Both the position numbers and the translations under genes were made by a program. DNA of 11,395 nt, taken from positions 1 to 11,395 of the forward strand of contig CAKOHQ010000035.1 of assembly GCA_934085875.1 (NCBI GenBank). The letters are read 5' to 3'. The stretch is from an uncultured Bacilli bacterium. GTDB taxonomy: Bacteria > Bacillota_I > Bacilli_A > RF39 > UBA660. The notes under the pieces are model-generated. The model did no database searches. It was not told where the DNA came from and was given only the letters and a program-made list of their open reading frames with translations. This document shows, one piece after another, positions 1 through 6,196 of the stretch (position 1 is the first letter of the stretch; every line of letters begins with the position of its first letter).

Positions 1-70
1 AAAATTTAAATAAACAACAAATAATAAAAATTATAAAATCAAAAATATATTTTCTGCTACATTCTAATAC

Positions 71-97
71 AAAAAAAATATTACTTGTTAAGTAATA
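71..97 (-). terminator. Intrinsic terminator of gap, containing its stop codon
   Basis: On the minus strand TATTACTT pairs with AAGTAATA (8 bp) around an AAC loop, followed by eight T. The gap stop codon (81-83) lies in the 3' arm, so the gene's last codons form the hairpin. The stem has little GC, but its shape and U-tract are typical. Bases 1-70 beyond it hold nothing I can recognise. Confidence 0.8.
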
Positions 98-1085
98 CTT
101 TCATAGTTTTTATCATCTGAGATGTATAACTCATTTCATTATCATACCAAGATACTATTTTTACTAATTGTTTATCATTTACTTCTATTACTTTAGTAGA
201 TAAACCATCAACTAATGATCCACATCTAGCACCAAGTATGTCACTAGAAACTATAGGATCCATAGTAAATTTAATGTAATCAGTTGAATTTTTTTCAAAT
301 AATTTATTTATTTCTTCAACAGTTGTATTATTTTTTAGTTCTAATGTTAAATCTATAACACTTCCATCACCTACTGGAACTCTAAACGCACCGCCATCTA
401 ATTTACCATCAAGCTCTGGTATAACTTTACCAATCGCACTTGCCGCACCTGTACTTGCAGGAATTATATTTAAACTTGCTGCTCTTCCACGTCTAGATGC
501 AATACCTTTTTTATGTGGAACATCCAATGTGGATTGATCATTAGTTATAGCATGCACAGTAGTCATAAAGCCTTTTTCAATTCCATATTCTTTATTCAAT
601 AAATCCAAAACTGGCGCTAAACAATTAGTTGTACAACTAGCAGCAGAAATAACCGTTTCACTACCATCTAATATATCACTATTAACACCATATACAATAG
701 TTTTCATTTTACCTTTGCCAGGAGCAGAAATAATAACGTGCTTGCTACCTGCAACTATATGCTTATAAGCATCTTCTAGTTTAGTGAATAAACCAGTACA
801 TTCTAAAACCAAATCAACTCCAAGTTCCCTCCATGGAAGAATACTAGGATCTTTTTCACTATATACTTTTATTTTTCTTCCTTTATATATTAAACAATCA
901 TCCTGAAAAGATATATCATCTACATCAAATTTCCTATGATTAGTATCATATTTCAAATAATATGCTAACTCTTCTGCACTTGTCAAATCATTTATTGCAA
1001 CCACTTCACAATCGTTTTCCTCTGATATTAATCTAAATGCAAGTCTTCCAATCCTTCCAAAACCATTTATTGCTATCTTTTTCAT
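81..1085 (-). CDS. gap: Glyceraldehyde-3-phosphate dehydrogenase (type I, NAD-type)
   Basis: Glycolytic enzyme that oxidatively phosphorylates glyceraldehyde-3-phosphate to 1,3-bisphosphoglycerate in the cytosol. It is 334 aa, the usual length. The Rossmann motif INGFGRIGR is at residues 5-13, and Asp33 in AINDLT is the position that favours NAD over NADP. The catalytic motif SAASCTTN has Cys151, with the partner His178 in TVHAI. STGAA, RVP and the C-terminal WYDNEMSY motif are all present. I start it at the ATG at 1085 (MKKIAINGF), because a longer reading from 1106 would put the Shine-Dalgarno GGAGAG inside the coding region. The kinase gene upstream ends 10 nt before this start, so the two are probably co-transcribed. 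The usual glycolytic neighbours pgk and tpiA are not in the window. Function is secure from the motifs; NAD preference is inferred from one residue. Confidence 0.97.
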   Translation of the reverse strand: MKKIAINGFGRIGRLAFRLISEENDCEVVAINDLTSAEELAYYLKYDTNHRKFDVDDISFQDDCLIYKGRKIKVYSEKDPSILPWRELGVDLVLECTGLFTKLEDAYKHIVAGSKHVIISAPGKGKMKTIVYGVNSDILDGSETVISAASCTTNCLAPVLDLLNKEYGIEKGFMTTVHAITNDQSTLDVPHKKGIASRRGRAASLNIIPASTGAASAIGKVIPELDGKLDGGAFRVPVGDGSVIDLTLELKNNTTVEEINKLFEKNSTDYIKFTMDPIVSSDILGARCGSLVDGLSTKVIEVNDKQLVKIVSWYDNEMSYTSQMIKTMKVLLNK

Positions 1086-1090
1086 ATAAT

Positions 1091-1099
1091 CTCTCCTAC
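1091..1099 (-). promoter_or_regulatory. Ribosome binding site fixing the gap start
   Basis: On the minus strand GGTAGGAGAG sits 5 nt before the ATG at 1085. The TAG stop of the kinase gene (1096-1098) is part of this sequence, so a terminating ribosome would expose or reuse the site. This suggests translational coupling and argues against the upstream ATG at 1106. Confidence 0.8.
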
Positions 1100-2532
1100 C
1101 CTTCATTAAATTCTGATTTACCGATAAATTCTCTTAAAACATTATCACTCGCTAAATACTCACTACTAATTGGAAAAAATATTTTCAAACTATCTAAAAG
1201 TCTCCTAGCCATATCATAATACGGACTATCCATTTTAACAGTATATAATAATGGTTCAACATATACTTTTAACACTCCAAGTTCATATATATAACTAGTA
1301 TTAAGTACTACATCTGCCAAATCAGTATATGGAAATATATATTTTTCTTCCCCATCTCTAACATCTTTCCAGTTAGCTAAAGTTTTATCAACATTAACTC
1401 CTCTAGTTCTATTATCTCTAACTATTCTTCTAATAAGTCTATTATCAGTTGTAGAAATATAATTGTGTCTATCTAACATCATTGGCATAAAAGGACTAAC
1501 ATATATTTTATATTTATATCTTTTATCTATATTATCACTAACAGCATCATTTAAACAATGTAATCCTTCAACAATTAATATATCATTTATTCCTAATTTT
1601 ATACCATCATTATTAAATGTTTTAGAAGCATTAGTAAATATATATTTTGGTAAAACGACTTCTTTTCCATTTAATAAATCTAATATTTGATTCTTAAACA
1701 ATTTTAAATCTAATGCTTCCAAACTTTCAAAATCATATTTACCATCACTATTTGGTTTCATTTCTTCTAATTCTTTATAATAGTCATCTAAACTAATTTT
1801 TACTGTATTCTTACCCAAAGCATTTAAATATAAAGCAAGTTTTCTACTACTAGTAGTTTTACCACTACTAGAAGGTCCTCCTAAAAAAACTATTTTCTTT
1901 CTTAATCTAATTATATTTTGAGCAATCTTCATAATAGAATCATCTATCATAATATCATTTTTCTTAATAAAATCCTCTATTTTACCATCAGATATAATTC
2001 TATTTAAATCACAAACATAATTAATATTTTGTTTATTTATCCATTCATGATATTTATTAAACTCATTAAATATATTCTTTTTATGTATATATTCTCTTTT
2101 ATTACTAACATTATCAATCAATACAAAATCATTATTATTTAAATTAATAATTTTAAATTCTTTTATTTCATTTGTATTATTTACTATATTAGTATAAAAA
2201 TAATTATATTTACCTAATAGTTCATTAAATACCATTGTTTCATTTATCATATTATTTATTGTCTGTGCTTTTTCTGTTTCATTATATCTATTATAATAAT
2301 TTATAGCATCTTTACTACTTACATTTAATTTTAATATAGGATATGCACCATTAATATATTCATACATTTTACTAGTAATTAATTTTATATCTGTACCAGT
2401 AACTTTATGTTTAGTTATAAACTTGCCTCTAATTCCTATATCTAAACTATGATTAAATGATACTTCACAATCTAATATTTCTTTAGCAGCTAATATAAAA
2501 ATAAATTTTAATCCAGCTTTTTCTTCTTTCAT
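1096..2532 (-). CDS. Nucleoside (uridine) kinase-like P-loop protein with ThrRS-like N-terminal domain
   Basis: It belongs to the phosphoribulokinase/uridine kinase superfamily and is predicted to phosphorylate a nucleoside with ATP. The C-terminal kinase half shows a Walker A loop GGPSSSGKT at 218-226, SLDDYY at 247-252, VEGLH at 321-325, and the conserved run STTDNRLIRRIVRDNRTRG at about 360-378. The N-terminal ~200 residues resemble the second additional domain of threonyl-tRNA synthetase that family members carry. Relatives in Clostridia are, from memory, about 550 aa with a TGS domain first. This one is 478 aa and starts directly in the synthetase-like part (FIFILAAKEI), so TGS appears absent. 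An AGAGGGAT ribosome site precedes the ATG. It is the first gene of a probable two-gene unit with gap and diverges from clpP. The substrate is not provable from sequence; uridine/cytidine is the family guess. Confidence 0.85.
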   Translation of the reverse strand: MKEEKAGLKFIFILAAKEILDCEVSFNHSLDIGIRGKFITKHKVTGTDIKLITSKMYEYINGAYPILKLNVSSKDAINYYNRYNETEKAQTINNMINETMVFNELLGKYNYFYTNIVNNTNEIKEFKIINLNNNDFVLIDNVSNKREYIHKKNIFNEFNKYHEWINKQNINYVCDLNRIISDGKIEDFIKKNDIMIDDSIMKIAQNIIRLRKKIVFLGGPSSSGKTTSSRKLALYLNALGKNTVKISLDDYYKELEEMKPNSDGKYDFESLEALDLKLFKNQILDLLNGKEVVLPKYIFTNASKTFNNDGIKLGINDILIVEGLHCLNDAVSDNIDKRYKYKIYVSPFMPMMLDRHNYISTTDNRLIRRIVRDNRTRGVNVDKTLANWKDVRDGEEKYIFPYTDLADVVLNTSYIYELGVLKVYVEPLLYTVKMDSPYYDMARRLLDSLKIFFPISSEYLASDNVLREFIGKSEFNEG

Positions 2533-2559
2533 ATAATCCCTCTTTACTATACTAATTAT

Positions 2560-2589
2560 ATTCTATCATACATATAAATATTTTGTCAT
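2560..2589 (-). promoter_or_regulatory. Probable promoter of the kinase-gap unit
   Basis: On the minus strand ATGACA (2584-2589) and TAGAAT (2560-2565) are separated by 18 nt, and a TGA just before the -10 makes it an extended -10. On the plus strand the same bases read TTGTCA (2583-2588), a possible -35 for clpP, with TATATT 15 nt downstream. The clpP promoter is much less certain. The two divergent promoters may share this patch. Confidence 0.5.
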
Positions 2590-2643
2590 ATTTTTTTTAG
2601 TATTATATTCATTTATTTATATAAAATATTAGTAGGTGATAAA

Positions 2644-3210
2644 ATGTTTATTCCAACTATTCAAGAATCTACAAATAATGGAGAAAAAGTATATGATATA
2701 TATTCTAAACTTTTAGAAAGTAGAATTATTTTTATAAATGGTGAAATTAATGATACATTAAGTAACATAGTGATTAGTGAATTATTATATCTAGATTCAT
2801 TAAATACTAATGATATAGAAATTTATATTAATAGTCCTGGAGGTTCAGTTACAAGTGGATTAGCAATAATAGATACTATGAATTTTATTAAAAGTGATGT
2901 TAGAACAATTGTAACAGGATTAGCAGCAAGTATGGCATCTATAATATTAGCAAATGGTACTAAAGGAAAAAGATGTAGCCTAAAAAATTCAGAAATAATG
3001 ATACATCAACCATTAGGCAATACAAGTGGTCAAGCAACTGATATAGAAATACAAGCAAAAAGAATTATTAATAAAAAGAAATTATTAAATAAAATGTTAT
3101 CTAATTTAACAGGACAAGATATTAAAACAATAGAAAAAGATACAGAAAGAGATAATTTTTTTACCAGTAAAGAAGCCATAGAATATGGCTTAATAGATTC
3201 TATTATATAG
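2644..3210 (+). CDS. clpP: ATP-dependent Clp protease proteolytic subunit
   Basis: Serine peptidase that forms the double-heptamer chamber of the Clp protease and degrades proteins fed in by Clp ATPases. The catalytic triad is complete: Ser96 in TGLAASMAS, His121 in MIHQPLG and Asp170 in ERDNFF. The substrate-binding and oligomer motifs YINSPGGS (61-68) and EAIEYGLID near the C-terminus are also intact. It has 188 aa, slightly shorter than the usual 193-200, and the N-terminus (MFIPTIQES) matches mature ClpP, so little or no propeptide is expected. AGGTGAT sits 3 nt before the ATG. It stands alone: no clpX or other Clp ATPase is next to it. No CtsR-type heptamer repeat is visible upstream, so the heat-shock control typical of Bacilli is not evident here. 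Confidence 0.97.
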   Translation: MFIPTIQESTNNGEKVYDIYSKLLESRIIFINGEINDTLSNIVISELLYLDSLNTNDIEIYINSPGGSVTSGLAIIDTMNFIKSDVRTIVTGLAASMASIILANGTKGKRCSLKNSEIMIHQPLGNTSGQATDIEIQAKRIINKKKLLNKMLSNLTGQDIKTIEKDTERDNFFTSKEAIEYGLIDSII

Positions 3211-3220
3211 AATTTTTTTT
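3197..3220 (+). terminator. Intrinsic terminator of clpP, containing its stop codon
   Basis: ATTCTAT pairs with ATAGAAT (7 bp) around a 3-nt loop, then runs into eight T (3213-3220). The stop codon TAG (3208-3210) lies in the 3' arm. The end of clpP is thus both coding sequence and terminator. It sits back to back with the terminator of the convergent surface-protein gene. Confidence 0.75.
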
Positions 3221-3221
3221 C

Positions 3222-3247
3222 AAAAAAAAGCAAGTTTCCACTTACTT
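3222..3247 (-). terminator. Intrinsic terminator of the surface-protein gene
   Basis: On the minus strand AAGTAAGT pairs with ACTTGCTT (8 bp, one G-U pair) around a GGAA tetraloop of GNRA type, followed by a T-run (3222-3227 as A on the plus strand). The stop codon (3246-3248) overlaps the 5' arm by two bases. Confidence 0.8.
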
Positions 3248-4850
3248 AACTTAATTTCAAAGTATACGGATTCTCTACTGTCCCATCTCCTCCATTTATT
3301 AGCAAATCAGCCTTTAGATTGATACTAGGGCGCAAAGCGATAGAGCTGTTGACTCCGTGGTAGTTGATTTCACCATGCGGCCCATAAACGAACCACCCGC
3401 TCGCATTTGAACCATAATAGTCGCTCGGAGACGAAAGCCACCAAGAAGAAGTTATAGATGAATTATACAAATAATATGATTTGTTTGTTTGACCAGGTTT
3501 ATAAGCACCAGCATATGCTACTTCATCTGCAGTTAATAATCCTATTGGATATTTTAAATTTCCATTAGTCTGTTTTCCATTTGGTAATGTACTTTTTGTT
3601 GTTGTATATCTTGAATAATTATCGTTTGCCTTCTCTGCACATTTGAATGTTGGTGTTGATGTTGTTATCACTGTTGCTCCAGAACTATACATAAGTCTTT
3701 CTGTTGCAGAATAATATGTTTTATTTGTTCCATATCCTTTTGCAGTATTATATGAACCGATTCCACTTTCTGCTAGTGTTTTATCTCCACAAAATAATGT
3801 GTCACTTAAATAGTTTACATAATTCGTTTTTAAGTTATCTTCATACCATTTGTCTACTGCAATTTTTATTGTACTATCATTTTTATTTTCATGTGTTGCT
3901 TCATATGTTGTACTTCCTGATGTTCCGTACATATAACCTACATATGCATTATCATTGTAATTAGTATTAAAAGCTGTTGTTATTTTATTTCCATCTGAAT
4001 CTTTTGCAACATCATCTAATACAAGTCTAACAGAACCATCACCATTTATTCTAACTATTCTCCATATTTTATCTGCAAAATTTACATAATTATAACTTTG
4101 TTTTCCTCTAAAATAATATGTTGTACCATAATCATCTTCTGCTAAATAAATACCCTTCTCTTCTGTTTCTATTTTACTAAAATCAGGAGTATCATAATTA
4201 ACATTAATTCTATCGTCATTTAATATTTTACCAGATAAAGTTCTAATATCACTTATCTCTCCCTTAATGTTTTTAGCATTAACAACAACCTTCAACTTAA
4301 TAGTGTTAGATTTAACCTGATCTTTAGGATATTTATTATTAATCCATATTCTTAAAAAATAATATGCACTTGGATTAGTTTCATCATTTGTCTTTTTAGC
4401 ATCTAACTGTTCTTTCCTAATTAATGTATTATCAGATAATGTTCTAACAATTGTACAATTATCAGCATTATCTTTACATATTTGATAATTAATATACTTA
4501 GTATCAACTTCATTACCATCTATCGTTTCTAAATTTATATCATAATCTATCTTATTGCTTCCAGTATTATAAATATAAAAAGAAAAAATATTATCAGTTC
4601 TCTTTATTGCAATATCATCCTCACTTGGAGTCATATTTAATAAAGTAATCTCATTACTTCCATTATCAAATGATATAGCCAAATCACCAACTTCAACAAC
4701 TTGATAATCAGTATCTTTATCTACATCCATATATAATGAATAACTAGTACCAATAATTCCTAATGACAAAACAAATACGATCAAAACTGATACAAACGCT
4801 TGACTTTTTAAAATCTTTTTTGCATAACTTTTAAAAATAGAATTCTTCAT
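3246..4850 (-). CDS. Membrane-anchored surface protein with C-terminal lectin-like variable domain (candidate DGR target)
   Basis: I do not recognise a named gene; it resembles long secreted proteins common in uncultured gut Bacilli. Residues 1-17 are positively charged and 18-40 form one hydrophobic segment ending GIIGTSYSLYMD, a signal or anchor that recalls SipW-type substrates such as TasA. Residues 45-200 look like a beta-sandwich. A second domain begins near YYFRGKQSYNYVNFADKIWRIVRINGDG (given here in two parts: 245-258 and 259-272). The C-terminal part (about 430-534) has YPIGLLTADEVAYAG, then WWLSSP at 470-475, a variable-looking stretch, ALRPSI at 505-510 and GDGTVENPY at 521-529. 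This order fits a formylglycine-enzyme/C-type-lectin-like fold. Cysteines at 125, 132, 354 and 404 could form disulfides. It lies alone between convergent clpP and divergent rpsT. Ligand binding at the cell surface is inferred, not shown. Confidence 0.7.
   Translation of the reverse strand: MKNSIFKSYAKKILKSQAFVSVLIVFVLSLGIIGTSYSLYMDVDKDTDYQVVEVGDLAISFDNGSNEITLLNMTPSEDDIAIKRTDNIFSFYIYNTGSNKIDYDINLETIDGNEVDTKYINYQICKDNADNCTIVRTLSDNTLIRKEQLDAKKTNDETNPSAYYFLRIWINNKYPKDQVKSNTIKLKVVVNAKNIKGEISDIRTLSGKILNDDRINVNYDTPDFSKIETEEKGIYLAEDDYGTTYYFRGKQSYNYVNFADKIWRIVRINGDGSVRLVLDDVAKDSDGNKITTAFNTNYNDNAYVGYMYGTSGSTTYEATHENKNDSTIKIAVDKWYEDNLKTNYVNYLSDTLFCGDKTLAESGIGSYNTAKGYGTNKTYYSATERLMYSSGATVITTSTPTFKCAEKANDNYSRYTTTKSTLPNGKQTNGNLKYPIGLLTADEVAYAGAYKPGQTNKSYYLYNSSITSSWWLSSPSDYYGSNASGWFVYGPHGEINYHGVNSSIALRPSINLKADLLINGGDGTVENPYTLKLS
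3321..3440 (-). other. Candidate DGR variable region in the surface protein
   Basis: Codons 472-508 (111 nt) contain 58 G or C by hand count, about 52%, against about 32% in the 120 bases just upstream in the gene. In codons 476-504, twelve of 29 end in C (agc, gac, ttc, atc, aac, tac, cac, gtc), compared with one of 31 in codons 440-470. Adenine-directed mutagenesis of AAC codons in a template yields NNC codons like these. The block is bounded by TGGTGGCTTTCGTCTCCG upstream and GCTTTGCGCCCTAG downstream, which would be the constant ends. No template copy or reverse transcriptase is in the window. Confidence 0.6.
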
Positions 4851-4880
4851 ATGATCACCTTTTAATATATTTACATATTA

Positions 4881-4909
4881 ATAATATAATAAAAAACATT
4901 TTTTTTCAA
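4881..4909 (-). promoter_or_regulatory. Probable promoter of the surface-protein gene
   Basis: On the minus strand TTGAAA (4904-4909) and TATTAT (4881-4886) are 17 nt apart. The ribosome site AAAGGTGAT follows before the ATG at 4850. It is divergent from the rpsT promoter. Confidence 0.55.
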
Positions 4910-4925
4910 TAAAAATAATGTTTTT
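4892..4925. repeat. Inverted repeat between divergent promoters
   Basis: AAAAACATT (4892-4900) and AATGTTTTT (4917-4925) are perfect 9-base inverted arms, 16 nt apart. They flank the -35 of the surface-protein gene and end 3 nt before the -35 of rpsT. It could be an operator, but with such AT-rich arms chance is a serious alternative. Confidence 0.3.
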
Positions 4926-4927
4926 GT

Positions 4928-4956
4928 TTGCATTTTACATAATTATTTGATAAAAT
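4928..4956 (+). promoter_or_regulatory. Promoter of rpsT
   Basis: TTGCAT (4928-4933) and TAAAAT (4951-4956) have a 17-nt spacer, with a TGA just before the -10 (extended -10). The expected start near 4963 leaves a leader of only about 25 nt, containing the strong ribosome site GGAAGGAGAT. Confidence 0.65.
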
Positions 4957-4986
4957 CAATATTGTATTTAAGGAAGGAGATTTGTT

Positions 4987-5253
4987 ATGCCTAATATTAA
5001 AAGTTCTAAAAAGTCAGTAAAACAAGATACTAAAACTACTATTGCCAATAATGTTTATACTGCTAAAGTAAAAAATTCAATTAAAAGAACTGAAAAAGCA
5101 ATTTTAGATAAAAACAAAGATTTAGCTAATACTGAACTTAAGAAATTTGTTTCTAATATCGACAAAGCTTGTTCAAAAGGATTAGTAAAGAAAAATACTT
5201 GTAATAGACAAAAAGCAAGATTAAATAAAAAAGTAAAAGAAATAGCAGAATAA
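4987..5253 (+). CDS. rpsT: 30S ribosomal protein S20
   Basis: Primary-binding protein of the small ribosomal subunit that binds 16S rRNA. It is 88 aa and very basic, as usual for the family. The N-terminal MPNIKSSKKSVKQ matches the family pattern M-x-N-I-K-S. A central KNSIKRTEKAI and a C-terminal run with KGLVKKNTCNRQKARL correspond to the conserved ASKGxxHKNxAxRxKSRL block. Its strong ribosome site is 5 nt from the ATG. It is probably its own transcript, since a terminator hairpin follows directly. The transglutaminase gene starts 49 nt after its stop and could be reached by read-through. Confidence 0.96.
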   Translation: MPNIKSSKKSVKQDTKTTIANNVYTAKVKNSIKRTEKAILDKNKDLANTELKKFVSNIDKACSKGLVKKNTCNRQKARLNKKVKEIAE

Positions 5254-5277
5254 TTATTTCTTTTTATTTTTTTATTT
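5235..5277 (+). terminator. Likely terminator of rpsT, stop codon in its loop
   Basis: AAAAGAAATA (5235-5244) pairs with TATTTCTTTT (5255-5264), 10 bp, around a 10-nt loop that holds the stop codon TAA (5251-5253). A T-rich tail continues to about 5277. The stem has a single GC pair, so it may be leaky, which would let transcription enter the next gene. Confidence 0.55.
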
Positions 5278-5290
5278 GTTATTATTAATA

Positions 5291-5298
5291 TAGGTGAT
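5291..5298 (+). promoter_or_regulatory. Ribosome binding site fixing the transglutaminase start
   Basis: TAGGTGAT lies 4 nt before the ATG at 5303. A GTG at 5294 is in frame and could be taken as a start, but it falls inside this Shine-Dalgarno sequence, so the ATG is preferred. Confidence 0.75.
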
Positions 5299-5302
5299 TT
5301 TC

Positions 5303-6196
5303 ATGAAAAAAACATTTTCATTTATTATATGTTTATTAATAAGTTTAATTATCTTATTTAATATAGATAAAATATCAAATAAAATAGCATCATTTTTAGA
5401 AAATGATAAAAAGGTATATATATCAAATACTAATGATTATTATAAAAATTATAATTTTAAATTTGTAGAAGAATCTATTGAATATGTTCCATATAGTTAT
5501 CAAGGTATATTAAATATTATATTTTCAACTTTAAATAATGGTTGGGATACTTTCACTTTTTATTGCCCAGATGAATATGCAGATTGTATTAATGACGTTA
5601 ATAAGATTAGTAAAGATACAACAATGCTTTCAAATATAAATAATTTTGTGCATCCATTTAATACTTATTCTAAAATAAGTATTGCAACAAATTCAAGTAA
5701 AGAAGTAACAATAAAAATAACTAAGTTATATAGTGAAGAAGATATAAAAAAAATCAACACTGGTGTTGACGAAATAATGACAAAAATTATTACAAATGAT
5801 ATGAGTGATGACGATAAGTTATTAAAAATACATGATTACATAGTAAATAATACTAGATATGACATAAATAAATCAAATAATGCTTCATATACAGCATTGG
5901 GTCCTTTATTCAATGGCACCGCTGTTTGTAGTGGATATGCTGATTTAATGGCAATATTTATATCAAAATTAGGATTAAAAAATTTCAAAGTAGCAAGCAA
6001 CACACACGTTTGGAATGCAGTACTTATTAATGGAGAATGGTTACACATAGATTTAACGTGGGATGACCCAATTACTAAAGATAGCAATGTAGATACATTA
6101 CAACATGATTTCTTCTTAGTTAATACAAAAAAACTTTTAGAATTTGATACTAAAGATCATAAATTTGATTCTACAATTTATCAAGAATTAAGATAA
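5303..6196 (+). CDS. Membrane-anchored transglutaminase-like protein
   Basis: Contains a transglutaminase-like core, a cysteine-protease-type fold that in bacteria acts as a peptidase or protein cross-linker. The triad is visible: Cys209 in TAVCSGYAD, His235 in NTHVWNAV and Asp250 in WLHIDLTWDDP. Residues 4-20 form a single hydrophobic segment after MKK, with no lipobox cysteine, so I expect an N-terminal anchor with the enzyme outside the cell. Residues 30-160 match nothing I recognise. The helical stretch DDDKLLKIHDYIVNNTRYD (about 169-187) is typical of the lead-in to this core. It follows rpsT by 49 nt. Its 3' end overlaps the convergent AI-2E-family gene by 26 nt. Substrate unknown; a wall or surface-protein role is only an inference. 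Confidence 0.85.
   Translation: MKKTFSFIICLLISLIILFNIDKISNKIASFLENDKKVYISNTNDYYKNYNFKFVEESIEYVPYSYQGILNIIFSTLNNGWDTFTFYCPDEYADCINDVNKISKDTTMLSNINNFVHPFNTYSKISIATNSSKEVTIKITKLYSEEDIKKINTGVDEIMTKIITNDMSDDDKLLKIHDYIVNNTRYDINKSNNASYTALGPLFNGTAVCSGYADLMAIFISKLGLKNFKVASNTHVWNAVLINGEWLHIDLTWDDPITKDSNVDTLQHDFFLVNTKKLLEFDTKDHKFDSTIYQELR

Noticed and set aside
2533..2643. CtsR or CIRCE heat-shock operator upstream of clpP
   Set aside because: No GGTCAAA heptamer pair and no TTAGCACTC/GAGTGCTAA inverted repeat is present.
3704..3964. Open frame on the plus strand, opposite the surface-protein gene
   Set aside because: It lies wholly within a well-supported gene on the other strand, has no ribosome site and its translation looks like antisense of a Tyr/Asn-rich protein.
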